From QGNO01 sp964493125 (GTDB lineage: Bacteria; Chloroflexota; Dehalococcoidia; Lucifugimonadales; QGNO01): DNA of 64,000 nucleotides. The stretch covers positions 1-64,000 of the forward strand of contig CAZBMS010000003.1 of the NCBI GenBank assembly GCA_964493125.1, read 5' to 3'. This document shows, piece by piece, positions 9,315 to 18,105 of this stretch. Position 1 is the first letter of the stretch. Each line of letters starts with the position of its first letter. The notes beneath the pieces were generated by a model. That model ran no database searches. It was not told the DNA's origin and saw nothing but the letters and a program-made list of their open reading frames with translations. A program made the translations under genes and the position numbers.

Positions 9315-10763
9315 GTGAACTCGAGATCTATTGACGAAGCAGTAAAAGAAACCTTAGAGGCTGGGGGATTACTGGACTCTGGCAAACTTGTGCTTATAGG
9401 CGTATCAGGCGGAGCAGATTCGCTTGCACTGCTATTGTCGCTTCACTCCCTCTCCTCCAAATACCGTTTCTACCTTTACGCAGGCCACCTAAATCACTTA
9501 TTGCGAGGAGAAGATTCGGAAGCAGATTCCGCCTTTGTCACAAAAGTGTGCGAAGACTTAAACATACGACTATTCAATGAGAAAGTGAACGTGGCCGAGA
9601 TACGGAAGCAACAAAACCTCTCTTTAGAAGAAGCTGCTCGCTTCGCTAGGCTAAAATTTCTCGGCAGAGTTTCAAAGGACTCTGGATGTTCAGCCATAGC
9701 ACTGGGACACACATCCGATGACCAAGCCGAAACTGTACTTCTCAACATGATTAGAGGTGCTGGAGTTCGCGGGCTACGCGCTATGGCACCTATATCTAAT
9801 TGGAGCATATCCCAAACAGAACATTTACCACTTATTCGGCCATTCCTTAAGGTAACCCGCCAAGAAACAGAAGCCTATTGCTCAGCGCTTGGAATAAAGC
9901 CAAGGGTAGATGCATCCAACTTCGATGAAGCATTTACACGAAATCGTATTCGCCACAAGCTAATACCTGAATTGGCTACTTTCAATCCTTCAATAAAGAA
10001 GGCCTTGTCTAAACTCGCCGTCGCAGCAACTAGTGACATAGAATATATAGATAAGCAAGTTTCATTGACCTGGCCCTCAATAGCTACGGTTGATTTGAAC
10101 TGCGTCAAAATCAACCGCATAGATTTCATTAATCAACACCCTTCGGTTCAATCACATATATTACACAAGGCATACATACTAATGGCGGGAGACTCCTCAT
10201 ATCTAAATTATCGCCAGATCAACGCGATGAAGTCTATTGCTCAAAAGGGGGCCGGCCGCTCTTTCTCTTTGCCTCGTGGAATTGAATTCCTCACGACTTA
10301 CAAACAAATCTCGATTTCTAAGGGATCTGCATCTCAAGAACAGCATCAGCTTGTGGAAACTTCTCTGTCAGTTCCAGGAAAAACCCGGTTAGGTAATTGG
10401 GAAGTCGAAGTCATCGCCAGCGATAATGACCATCAACCTACCAATCTAAGTAATTCGGATAATTACCTCTCATATATGAGTCACGAGCAGCTAGGCAGCG
10501 TATTAACTGTGCGTAGCCGCCTTCCTGGTGACCGATTTAATCCTCTTGGCCTAAATACGGAAATTAAACTTAAAGAATTCATGATCAAAAGTCATATTCC
10601 TCGTCACGACAGGGATGCCGTACCTTTATTGATATCCAAAGGACGTATAGCTTGGGTAGTTGGTCATAGAATTGCTAATTGGGGAAGAGTAAAGTCAGAA
10701 ACAGGAGGCATCTTGAGAATCATATTTCACAAACTGCAAGACAGTGGATATAAAGCTGATTAA
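9315..10763 (+). CDS. tilS: tRNA(Ile)-lysidine synthetase
   Basis: Converts C34 of the CAU-anticodon tRNA-Ile to lysidine, changing its decoding from AUG to AUA. The 482-residue protein has the N-type ATP pyrophosphatase loop SGGADS at 31-36, the family motif GHTSDDQAETVLLNMIRG, TRNRIRHKLIPEL, and a C-terminal TilS domain (RSRLPGDRF...LKEFMIKSHIPRHDRDAVPLL). GTG 9315 directly abuts the TAA of the CNNM gene, so expression is probably coupled. The last four bases overlap tail-to-tail with the minus-strand glycosyltransferase. Confidence 0.95.
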   Translation: MNSRSIDEAVKETLEAGGLLDSGKLVLIGVSGGADSLALLLSLHSLSSKYRFYLYAGHLNHLLRGEDSEADSAFVTKVCEDLNIRLFNEKVNVAEIRKQQNLSLEEAARFARLKFLGRVSKDSGCSAIALGHTSDDQAETVLLNMIRGAGVRGLRAMAPISNWSISQTEHLPLIRPFLKVTRQETEAYCSALGIKPRVDASNFDEAFTRNRIRHKLIPELATFNPSIKKALSKLAVAATSDIEYIDKQVSLTWPSIATVDLNCVKINRIDFINQHPSVQSHILHKAYILMAGDSSYLNYRQINAMKSIAQKGAGRSFSLPRGIEFLTTYKQISISKGSASQEQHQLVETSLSVPGKTRLGNWEVEVIASDNDHQPTNLSNSDNYLSYMSHEQLGSVLTVRSRLPGDRFNPLGLNTEIKLKEFMIKSHIPRHDRDAVPLLISKGRIAWVVGHRIANWGRVKSETGGILRIIFHKLQDSGYKAD

Positions 10764-11488
10764 ACTAGTGTTCCCAGCTTTGGTACCCCTCCCAATCGGA
10801 GACGTAGTAGCCCATTCAAGTCTCGCCACACCGTACTAATCAGCTTAACCCTCGAGTCAGGATCGTCGGTCCATATAACTGGAATGTCCTTGATCTTAAG
10901 CCCATTCTTTTCTGCGACAATTAGCAATTCCGTATCAAAAAACCAGCCCTGATCTTTCACAGAAGGCAACAATAAAGCTGCCGCTTCTCGAGTCATAGCC
11001 TTAAAGCCACATTGGGCATCAGTAAACTTATTTAGGAAAAGGGCTTTTATTAGATAATTATATGACCTTGAAATGATTTCTCGCTTGACCGTTCGCGAGT
11101 ACACTCTAGCGCCCTTGATTAATCGTGATCCAACTGCTACATCATACCCACTTTCCAAGGCTTTAATCATGCAAGGAACTGCAGTCAAGTCGGTAGATAA
11201 ATCTACATCCATATAACTTACTAAATCGGCGTCAGTTGCCAACCACGCTTGCCGTAATGCTCTCCCTCTACCTCTCACCTCTAATCTCAATGATGTCACA
11301 TTTGTGCACTCTCGGGACAAATCACGTGAAATCAAGGGGGTGTTATCCTCGGATCCATTATCGGCTATAACTATGCGCCACGGATTTTTAATTGCCGACT
11401 TAAGATAGCTGCACAGTGTCTCTACAGACTCCCGCAACTTCTCCTCTTCATTCAAAACTGGTATGACAAAATCTACTTGTAGTGGCAT
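10760..11488 (-). CDS. Family 2 glycosyltransferase, dolichyl-phosphate-glucose synthase-like
   Basis: Predicted GT-A fold transferase that moves a sugar from a nucleotide donor, most like the Alg5/DPM1 branch acting on polyprenyl phosphates. Seen: VIPVLNEEEKL and IADNGSEDNT at the N terminus, the DXD-type MDVDLSTDL near 96, and FTDAQCGFKAM, GWFFDTELL and WTDDPDSRV further on, all typical of that subfamily. At 242 residues it is only the catalytic domain with no added membrane domain. It lies 36 bp downstream of the M19 peptidase on the same strand. No clear SD precedes the ATG. Acceptor is unknown. Confidence 0.85.
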   Translation of the reverse strand: MPLQVDFVIPVLNEEEKLRESVETLCSYLKSAIKNPWRIVIADNGSEDNTPLISRDLSRECTNVTSLRLEVRGRGRALRQAWLATDADLVSYMDVDLSTDLTAVPCMIKALESGYDVAVGSRLIKGARVYSRTVKREIISRSYNYLIKALFLNKFTDAQCGFKAMTREAAALLLPSVKDQGWFFDTELLIVAEKNGLKIKDIPVIWTDDPDSRVKLISTVWRDLNGLLRLRLGGVPKLGTLV

Positions 11489-11524
11489 CGTATGATTAGG
11501 CGACCACTCCTTCAGTGGTTATAA

Positions 11525-12631
11525 CTACATTACTCTTCTCAAATAAGATATGGCATTTTGACCCGCTATTTTCCTGATCTGGTCAGGAGAATACCCGCGC
11601 GATACTAGGCCACGAATGATGTTCTTGCCATCAGCTGGAGATTCTAAGCCATCCATATAGAGGGCATTTGGTGCATTACTTCCGATACTCCGCGTTGAGT
11701 AATCTACATGATCCCCTATTAAGGTATCTGTTCCTATTCCTACGTTATCTATACCTACAAGGTTCACCATATAGTCATAATGGTCTAGAACAACGTTAAT
11801 GTTTTGGTTCGGATCATCACTCAGGGAATTGGGCACTGAGGTCACGCATATTATTCCACCCTTCTCCACGCAGGCTACCAATACGTCATCCTTAACCGTT
11901 CTCTTGGTCTGCCTCAAGGTAAAAGACGCATTATGGCTGAGTATAGGAGGAGCTTCGGAATACTTTATGGCTTGCAATGCCGTTTCGTGGCCGGCGTGAG
12001 ACAAATCTACAGCCATACCCAATATGTTCATCCTTTTAACTACTGCTTCACCAAATTGACTTAGCCCTGCATCGGTGATTTCGTAGCTCCCATCTCCAAT
12101 ATAGGATTTGTGGGAATATGTAAGCCCTGCCATCCTTATTCCCATAGCGTACAGGACATCCACCCTATGCAATTGATTGCCGATAGCAAGATGTTCCGCT
12201 GTTGGGAAAAATCCCAACTTGCCTTGCTGATGGGCAGAAAGTATTTCATCCGGGCTTGTAACTTTAGTTACTAATTCAGAGCGTAAACTCATATCAGCAA
12301 GCATTATTCCGATTTCATCCAGGACTGTATCAAATTCCGCCGAAGAAGCGTGAGTGGGCTTAATGCCACCTCGAAAACCATTTGCTGTCGCGACCGTAGA
12401 CCAGCCCCCATGCTTCGCTGCTTCATAACCCCATTCATAATCACTATCACGCAAATATTCAATAAAATGATCCATGTTTTCGGGGAACACCATAGGATGC
12501 TCATGCATATCAACCATCAATATGCCTTCCATGACTTCCTGATATTTCTTCTCGTCTTCGTTTGACAGGTCGACCGTCATAGACGGCACACGATTGGTCT
12601 GACTAACCAAAGAAATCGATGCCTTTGCCAT
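11525..12631 (-). CDS. M19 (membrane dipeptidase) family metallopeptidase
   Basis: Amidohydrolase-fold dipeptidase family that cleaves dipeptides with a two-metal centre. In 368 residues I see PTAEHLAIG (bridging Glu), AVDLSHAGHET and ILSHNAS (two metal His), VGIGTDTLIG (Asp) and the C-terminal helix GQNAISYLRR. The first metal motif, HxD in classical M19 enzymes, reads H43-E-H45 here, so activity may differ. There is no signal peptide; the N terminus is hydrophilic, suggesting a cytoplasmic enzyme. A strong GGAGG lies five bases before ATG 12631. It diverges from an MFS gene; substrate uncertain. Confidence 0.85.
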   Translation of the reverse strand: MAKASISLVSQTNRVPSMTVDLSNEDEKKYQEVMEGILMVDMHEHPMVFPENMDHFIEYLRDSDYEWGYEAAKHGGWSTVATANGFRGGIKPTHASSAEFDTVLDEIGIMLADMSLRSELVTKVTSPDEILSAHQQGKLGFFPTAEHLAIGNQLHRVDVLYAMGIRMAGLTYSHKSYIGDGSYEITDAGLSQFGEAVVKRMNILGMAVDLSHAGHETALQAIKYSEAPPILSHNASFTLRQTKRTVKDDVLVACVEKGGIICVTSVPNSLSDDPNQNINVVLDHYDYMVNLVGIDNVGIGTDTLIGDHVDYSTRSIGSNAPNALYMDGLESPADGKNIIRGLVSRGYSPDQIRKIAGQNAISYLRRVM

Positions 12632-12675
12632 ATATACCTCCTACTAGAGAACCTAACTAATAACCTGTATGCTTA

Positions 12676-12706
12676 TTGAAGGGCGCACTCAAGTGTCAAT
12701 CATAAT
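12676..12706 (+). promoter_or_regulatory. Possible promoter of the MFS gene
   Basis: TTGAAG (12676-12681) and CATAAT (12701-12706) with a 19-bp spacer in the 107-bp divergent gap. A TTGACA on the opposite strand (12694-12699) could serve the dipeptidase, but its -10 (TAAGCA, 12670-12675) is poor. Confidence 0.3.
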
Positions 12707-12738
12707 AAACGACCAGTTTCCTCAAGCCAGGAAGTGCA

Positions 12739-14052
12739 TTGCAAAGACAGGACGATCACAATCAAATTACTACTCCCCATTTCAAAGATCGCATTGCACC
12801 CCTATTATTCCTAAGCAACAGCCCCTTACGCGCATTAACATATCATAGCTACGTCTATCTTTGGAGTTCCTCAAGCATTTCTATCATTTCCTTTTTCTTG
12901 ATGGTTATAGCTCGAGGCTGGCTTGTCCTCGAAATGACTGATTCGGCATTCTTAGTAACAGCTACCCAAGCTGCTAGCATGCTGCCTCAACTCTTCACGT
13001 CACTAATCGGGGGATTCTTGGCAGACAGGTTCAATAGAAAAAAGATTATCATCTTCTCAGAACTTTTTAATATGTCCACGTTGCTAGCCTTGTCAGTGCT
13101 AGTAATCACGGATGTTGTACAGGTTTGGCAAATCTTCGTCCTCTCCTTTATGGGGGGCATTACCTTTTCTATAGGCTTCCTCGCCCGGACATCCTCAGTA
13201 CCAAATCTGGTTGAAAGAAACGATATAACAAGCGCAGTAGCCTTGTTCACCACGGTTTTCAGCGCGGGCCAACTCATAGGACCAGCTATCGCAGGAATCC
13301 TCATTGAATCTCTGGGTATGGGAATCACCTTCTTGAGCTCTGCTCTAGTACTAATAGTTGCCATTTTGGTACTTGTGCCCCTAAAAACAATCTCTGGAAA
13401 TACTTCAGACACAGGTGGTAGACGCTTGTCGTTTATTCAAAGTGTCGCAGAGGGGTTCTCTTACGTTAAAAAGAGCAACTTAGTGCTCGGCCTTATGGTG
13501 TTAGGACTCGGTGCAACTCTGTTCGGCTTTCCATTTATGAGCATATTGCCTGTCTTTGCTAGGGACGTTCTCGAAGTGGGTGCGAATGGTCTAGGATGGC
13601 TTGCGGCTATGCAAGGAGTTGGGGCTTTGATCGGATCAATAATAGTAGCTTCGATGCGCAGCCATTCTCAGGTAAAACTCTTAACAGTAGCTGGATCGTT
13701 GGGGCTCCCGGTATTCGTCCTACTATTCGCCGTTTCTTCTGTATATACACTATCGCTTGTCTTAGTTCTTATACTCGGGTTTTTCTTCCAGGTTTTTATG
13801 ACTAGCAACTTCACCCAAGTGCAGATAATAGTTCCAGACTCAATCCGGGGACGAGTCCTGAGCATTAGAATGATCGTATTCGGGATCGGCCCCATAGGAA
13901 TGATAGCCTTAGGAGCAACCGCAGAGATAATAGGAGCTATTAATGCAACTGCAGCCATGGGAGTTATCGGCCTCGTCTTTCTTTCAGTCACTATAGCCCT
14001 ATTCCCTGCACTACGAAAAACGGAGCCGATTCAAAGCCTGGACACAAGCTAG
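12739..14052 (+). CDS. MFS transporter, EntS/MFS_3-like exporter
   Basis: Inner-membrane secondary transporter with about 12 hydrophobic segments over 437 residues. The loop between TM2 and TM3 reads GGFLADRFNRKKIIIFSE, the MFS signature, and the pattern YVYLWSSSSISIISFFLMVIARGW is typical of the enterobactin-exporter-like MFS_3 group. The start is TTG 12739 behind a short GGAAG; the N-terminal 30 residues are poorly conserved, so a slightly later start is possible. Substrate is not readable. It converges on the decarboxylase-like pair with 91 bp between. Confidence 0.85.
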   Translation: MQRQDDHNQITTPHFKDRIAPLLFLSNSPLRALTYHSYVYLWSSSSISIISFFLMVIARGWLVLEMTDSAFLVTATQAASMLPQLFTSLIGGFLADRFNRKKIIIFSELFNMSTLLALSVLVITDVVQVWQIFVLSFMGGITFSIGFLARTSSVPNLVERNDITSAVALFTTVFSAGQLIGPAIAGILIESLGMGITFLSSALVLIVAILVLVPLKTISGNTSDTGGRRLSFIQSVAEGFSYVKKSNLVLGLMVLGLGATLFGFPFMSILPVFARDVLEVGANGLGWLAAMQGVGALIGSIIVASMRSHSQVKLLTVAGSLGLPVFVLLFAVSSVYTLSLVLVLILGFFFQVFMTSNFTQVQIIVPDSIRGRVLSIRMIVFGIGPIGMIALGATAEIIGAINATAAMGVIGLVFLSVTIALFPALRKTEPIQSLDTS

Positions 14053-14143
14053 GTCTGTTCGACAGCTGGAATAGAGAAAGAGTAAGAAGTGCCTCACGAT
14101 TAAGCAACCAATAATACAGGTGACGTAAGAGATATAATTCGAA

Positions 14144-14728
14144 TTAGTGGGAAGGCATTTCTTGCCCGACAAACGAAGTCCTAAATCTGTACAATGTCAT
14201 TTCCGGCTCGTTTGGAGACAAAGGCAAATATTCCTCTTCCTCAATCTTAGCCACAATAAACCAAGGGCCATCATTTTTCATAGCCTCTTGAAACACTTGA
14301 TCTAAGTCTTCCAGAGTGCTCACTGAAGCAGTATGTGAAATGTTACATGCTCTGGCAACTTGCTCCAGATCGGTACCTCTCCCAGTATGACTAGTTTGAT
14401 GACCTGTTTGCCCCCATTCCTCATTATCCCATACCACCACGATTAAGTTTTTGGGTTGCTCCTGGCCTATAGTCGCTATTGTGCCCATATTCATCAATAG
14501 GGATCCATCACCATCCAGAGAAATAACTTTATCAGGGACAGACAGGGCCATACCCAGCGCATTCGACGAACACAACCCCATTGACCCAAATGTATAGAAG
14601 TTCCTGTCCCTGTGCCCAGCATGCCATAGCTCATCGGTAGTTGGCCCCAAGTTCGCAACCACCGGCTCATCGCCTAGTTGACTCATAATAAGTTTAGTAG
14701 CTTCCAGTCTATGCAAGTTTCCCTCCAT
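14144..14728 (-). CDS. Sulfopyruvate decarboxylase beta-like subunit (TPP-binding)
   Basis: TPP-binding half of a split 2-oxoacid decarboxylase, most like ComE (sulfopyruvate decarboxylase beta) or the C-terminal half of phosphonopyruvate decarboxylase. The TPP motif begins GDGSLLMNMGTI and ends VVWDNEEWGQTG. In 194 residues it lacks the PYR domain, which the upstream gene supplies. The ATG at 14728 has no SD, whereas TTG 14716 (codon 5) has GGAGG five bases ahead, so the true start may be 14716. The upstream gene overlaps it by 20 or 8 bp accordingly, as expected for coupled subunits. Whether the substrate is sulfopyruvate, phosphonopyruvate or another oxoacid is open. Confidence 0.75.
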   Translation of the reverse strand: MEGNLHRLEATKLIMSQLGDEPVVANLGPTTDELWHAGHRDRNFYTFGSMGLCSSNALGMALSVPDKVISLDGDGSLLMNMGTIATIGQEQPKNLIVVVWDNEEWGQTGHQTSHTGRGTDLEQVARACNISHTASVSTLEDLDQVFQEAMKNDGPWFIVAKIEEEEYLPLSPNEPEMTLYRFRTSFVGQEMPSH

Positions 14729-15215
14729 GCAAAAGAGGCGTCATGCAAAGAGCCAACGGCTCCCTACTCGCGTAACACAGCTTTAGCGCCCCAGATACCA
14801 AAGCCGGCATTTTGCGGGGGTCATCTAAAGTATAATTTGTTATCCCAAGAACATCCAAAATAGGCCTCGTAGACCGACCCATAGGAACCTGCGCAATGTT
14901 GAACTCGTTCAGCTCCCCACGAAGATTGATAAACAGTGGTATTGGTATGCGACATGGTATGCACAGACTATTAATAGCGTTTATAGAGTTTCCAAAGCCA
15001 CTGGACTGCATAAACACAGCTGCATTTCGTCCCACCGCATATGCTCCAGCTGCAATCCCTATAGCCTCCTCCTCTCTAGTCGCCGAAACAACATGAAAGT
15101 AAGGATCTTCCTGCAAAAGTTGGGTCACCTGTGCTATGGAAATGTCTGGTACGAACGCAATAAGAGACACATTGTTCTCCTTAAGACATCCAACCATATC
15201 TTCTGCCCAAGTCAT
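14709..15215 (-). CDS. Sulfopyruvate decarboxylase alpha-like subunit (PYR domain)
   Basis: PYR-domain partner of the TPP-binding subunit downstream; together they would form an alpha/beta ThDP enzyme like ComDE. The segment SATREEEAIGIAAGAY holds the glutamate that activates the cofactor, and MQSSGFGNSINAINSL matches the family. I place the start at ATG 15215, which has GGAGAG just upstream and gives a 168-residue protein beginning like ComD (MTWAEDMVGCLKENNV). An in-frame GTG at 15260 adds 15 residues but has no SD. The stop is TAG. The YbhN-type gene upstream runs in the same direction. Confidence 0.75.
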   Translation of the reverse strand: MTWAEDMVGCLKENNVSLIAFVPDISIAQVTQLLQEDPYFHVVSATREEEAIGIAAGAYAVGRNAAVFMQSSGFGNSINAINSLCIPCRIPIPLFINLRGELNEFNIAQVPMGRSTRPILDVLGITNYTLDDPRKMPALVSGALKLCYASREPLALCMTPLLHGGKLA

Positions 15216-15309
15216 AAAACTCTCCGCGACAAGTGAATTTTGCAGCAGCAAGGATTGCACAAACGTCGCATGGAGTCAATCTTTACATAATATAAACAAA
15301 GGGGAAAGC

Positions 15310-16308
15310 TTATGAACTGGGTGAACGTGATTGCATTCTAGCTTTCTTAATCACGATATGTTGATGGTAGGCAAGAGCAATCGGTCCAATAATCACTACG
15401 CTGAGATAGCTTATCGATCTATCGAGTAATGCAATGGAAACCGCGGCGCCTTCGGATAATGTCAAAGCTAATATTCCAGCGATGCCAGTCTCAACGACAC
15501 CAAGGCCTCCAGGAGTAATTGGTGTTGCAGACAACAAAGCGGCAGCGATTGCAACGAACAATACTAGGTCTACTCCAACATCTAGTCCTGTTGCTTTGAT
15601 TACCAAATATAGCCTTCCTACTTCCGCCAACCACCCCAACAAACCATATATCCCAACCTGTGGCAGTAACCTAAAGCTCCGCATTACACCTTGACGAAAA
15701 CCTACATACGTCCGAAAAAGTTTTCTTGGCAAAAAAATCGCTACACGCTTCCAAAATAAATGTGCTCCAAGAAGTGCTAGCAACGAAAGGCTAGCCAGGC
15801 CGAGACCAGCTAGTAACAGAAACCGAGGAGGTCTACTATCAGAATCTATCAACATTGATAAGAATCCAATCAAAAGCAATCCAAAAACCAGTAGTATGTC
15901 CATCAGTCGCTCTGCGACCACTGTGCCGCCTGAACGAGCAAATGATGCTCCACTTTCCTTTGTGTAAGCATAGGCTCGATACGCATCTCCGATCCGAAAC
16001 CAAGTAACAGAGCTTGCGAACCATCCAATCAAAATTAGACGCCCCGATGCAACAACAGAAGGTAAATATATCTCTTTAGATCGAGCCACTCCTGCATTTC
16101 TTAACAACAATCGCCAACGCTGACCTCGGAATAAAAATGTTGTGTAATGTACAAAGATCGCAAGGACATAAAGACTAGGGTTACTTCTCTTGATTATCTC
16201 CTGTGTTGCCTCGAGGTCAATCGAAAATCTGGACAATAGGAAATAAATTATCGCTAAGCCCAAAATAAAGGAAACCAAAGTCGGCGTGGACAGAAACCTC
16301 CTGCTCAA
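15310..16308 (-). CDS. YbhN/LPG-synthase-TM family flippase-like membrane protein
   Basis: Integral membrane protein of the lysylphosphatidylglycerol-synthetase transmembrane family (UPF0104). The 332 residues contain about eight hydrophobic segments. Family landmarks include RGQRWRLLLRNAG after TM2, RIGDAYRAYAYTKESG with GGTVVAERLMDI, and ITPGGLGVVETGIAGIL near the C terminus. There is no C-terminal synthetase domain, so it is not a full MprF. Proteins of this type are often encoded near glycosyltransferases and may move lipids. The start is TTG 16308; an AGGAGG lies just inside the frame (codons 3-4), so the precise start is uncertain. Confidence 0.8.
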   Translation of the reverse strand: MSRRFLSTPTLVSFILGLAIIYFLLSRFSIDLEATQEIIKRSNPSLYVLAIFVHYTTFLFRGQRWRLLLRNAGVARSKEIYLPSVVASGRLILIGWFASSVTWFRIGDAYRAYAYTKESGASFARSGGTVVAERLMDILLVFGLLLIGFLSMLIDSDSRPPRFLLLAGLGLASLSLLALLGAHLFWKRVAIFLPRKLFRTYVGFRQGVMRSFRLLPQVGIYGLLGWLAEVGRLYLVIKATGLDVGVDLVLFVAIAAALLSATPITPGGLGVVETGIAGILALTLSEGAAVSIALLDRSISYLSVVIIGPIALAYHQHIVIKKARMQSRSPSS

Positions 16309-16357
16309 CGATAACCTATGCTGCTCAAGGTCGCTACTTATAAGAATCCTCCAATAA

Positions 16358-17080
16358 TTACAAAGGTCTTTTAGCGGGAATGCCAGCTCGTCTGGGATAT
16401 TTCGACGGGGTCTTAGTACATTTATCTACAACTATTAATTTACGGTCTCCATCCAAGATTTCTCTAGGAATGTCGACTGTTCTCATATCTTTGCCGCCTA
16501 GCTCACCCACCGCCACTGATGCTTCACTCATTTCACCTACCATATCGCCTTTCTTCAGTAATATAGTCCTTCCATTCACACTGCATAGCGGGAGAGTATA
16601 CTCCAAAAGAATTCGCGTTTGCGCAACAGCGCGAGATACCACTACATCGAACCGCTCTCTAAACGAATCGCTTTGCCCAATAGATTCAGATCTATCAGTC
16701 ACCACTGTGACTTCGTCCAGGTCAAGGAGGCTAACTATTTGCTTCAAGAAATCAGTGCGCTTCGAAATTGAATCAACCAAAGTTAATCTGATCTTAGGAA
16801 AAGCAATTTTCAAGGGGAGCCCTGGAAAACCTGCCCCACTTCCTACGTCACAAACAGAAACGTGCATCTTGGAAGCATTGGGAATGGCCATGCACGCAGT
16901 CATAGAATCCAAGAAATGAAGTTTGTATATCAGGGACTGCTCAGTTATAGAAGTAAGGTTAATTCGCTTATTCCAGTCAACTAGCTCTCTGGCATAGGTC
17001 TCGAATTGCCCTATTTGGGTCGGTGACAGACTAATCCCGAAACCTGTCATGTCCTTGAGGGTAGTAAATTGTTCATCCAT
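16358..17080 (-). CDS. rsmG: 16S rRNA (guanine-N7) methyltransferase G
   Basis: Methylates G527 of 16S rRNA using S-adenosylmethionine. The SAM-binding motif CDVGSGAGFPGLPLKIAFP and the later VVSRAVAQ and LLKKGD strands identify GidB/RsmG. I choose ATG 17080 (240 residues): a TATAAT with an extended TGG lies at 17094-17099 on this strand, which puts an upstream TTG (17110) before the transcription start. This makes the transcript nearly leaderless. It diverges from the HIT gene. Confidence 0.93.
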   Translation of the reverse strand: MDEQFTTLKDMTGFGISLSPTQIGQFETYARELVDWNKRINLTSITEQSLIYKLHFLDSMTACMAIPNASKMHVSVCDVGSGAGFPGLPLKIAFPKIRLTLVDSISKRTDFLKQIVSLLDLDEVTVVTDRSESIGQSDSFRERFDVVVSRAVAQTRILLEYTLPLCSVNGRTILLKKGDMVGEMSEASVAVGELGGKDMRTVDIPREILDGDRKLIVVDKCTKTPSKYPRRAGIPAKRPL

Positions 17081-17093
17081 CGTGTAGCACAGA

Positions 17094-17099
17094 ATTATA
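17094..17099 (-). promoter_or_regulatory. Extended -10 element of rsmG
   Basis: On the minus strand a TGG directly precedes TATAAT, an extended -10. No good -35 is found at 17-18 bp. The predicted start lies about 7 nt before ATG 17080. Confidence 0.45.
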
Positions 17100-17141
17100 C
17101 CACCTTGCAAGAAATTTAGGCCTCAATTAAGGTTGTCGCTA

Positions 17142-17480
17142 ATGAAGAACTGCATATTCTGTGAGATCGGATCAGATAGCTCAAAAGCTGAACGTATATA
17201 CCAAGACGAATGGTGTTTTGTAATTCACGACATAAATCCGATAGCTCCAATACATCTGCTGCTAATACCGAAGGAACATATAACGGAGCTTTGGGATAAT
17301 CAAGAAAAATTGCTGGGACATCTCTTAGTCGTTGCAGATAAAGTCGCTGTGCAAGTGGGGTTAAAAGAAAATGGATTCAGAATTACGATTAACCAAGGCA
17401 AGGATAGTGGACAGGCTATACCTCATCTCCATTTGCACCTAATGGGGGGTGGCGAACTCCCTTGGGGTACCAAGTTATAG
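17142..17480 (+). CDS. HIT family nucleotide hydrolase/transferase
   Basis: Small cytoplasmic protein of the histidine triad superfamily, acting on purine nucleotide phosphoramidates or dinucleotides. The triad is IPHLHLHLMGG close to the C terminus, and the N terminus has CIFCEI, the CxxC of Hint-like members. ATG 17142 gives 112 residues and follows TTAAGG by nine bases; an in-frame TTG at 17133 would overlap that site. The YqeK-type gene overlaps its 3' end, so the two are probably coexpressed. Substrate not known. Confidence 0.92.
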   Translation: MKNCIFCEIGSDSSKAERIYQDEWCFVIHDINPIAPIHLLLIPKEHITELWDNQEKLLGHLLVVADKVAVQVGLKENGFRITINQGKDSGQAIPHLHLHLMGGGELPWGTKL

Positions 17481-18067
17481 CTATTAACAAAATGACCCTT
17501 TCACTTAGAAAGCTTCGCCGTATTACAGAAACCCTTCCGGCTGAATTGCAAGGCCATTTAGAAAGAGTCCGTGAAGTAGCTATCCGACTTGCAGAACGTC
17601 ACAAGATTGACCCACTAAAGGTTGAATTAGCGTCTCTCGGACATGACATTTATCGCGCACATGATGAAGCGTACCTTTTGTCGCTGGCCAAAAGTATGAA
17701 TGTCCATATTACCCCTATAGAGGAATACCTACCAATCATGCTACATGGTCCGCTAGCTGCAATCAGAATTCAGGAAGAATGCGACATCACCGACTCTGAC
17801 ATTTTACAAGCCGTGAAATGGCACACAACATCCTGCCCAGGGATAGGAAAAGTAGGTCTTATTGTGTTCTTGGCCGACAAAATCGAGCCTGAAAAATTGT
17901 CTAGGGCTGAATACTTAGCTAAAATCGCCAAAATCGCTGAAGACAACTTAGAATCTGCCGCATTGCGATACCTTACGGAAGATATTGCTTGGCGGCTTAG
18001 AAACGATAGCCTCGTACATCCTGCAGCAATCGAGGCAAGAAACGACCTCTTGACGCTTCTAAGTTAA
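17462..18067 (+). CDS. HD-domain hydrolase, YqeK-like (predicted Ap4A hydrolase)
   Basis: HD-superfamily metal-dependent phosphohydrolase; characterised YqeK proteins split Ap4A symmetrically to ADP. Seen in 201 residues: HLERVREVA, GHDIYRA (HD pair), MLHGP, VKWHTTSCPG and LADKIEP, in the YqeK order. TTG 17462 lies inside the HIT gene behind a G-rich run; ATG 17492 is an alternative that starts closer to the domain. The pairing with a HIT protein suggests a shared role in dinucleotide turnover. Confidence 0.82.
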   Translation: MGYQVIAINKMTLSLRKLRRITETLPAELQGHLERVREVAIRLAERHKIDPLKVELASLGHDIYRAHDEAYLLSLAKSMNVHITPIEEYLPIMLHGPLAAIRIQEECDITDSDILQAVKWHTTSCPGIGKVGLIVFLADKIEPEKLSRAEYLAKIAKIAEDNLESAALRYLTEDIAWRLRNDSLVHPAAIEARNDLLTLLS

Positions 18068-18105
18068 TCAGCCAAGAATTATTTCGAATCCTTCCTTAAT
18101 TTCGC

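Noticed and set aside
16380..16919. 179-codon plus-strand open frame
   Set aside because: Antisense to rsmG, with Ser/Thr-rich composition typical of a mirrored coding frame.
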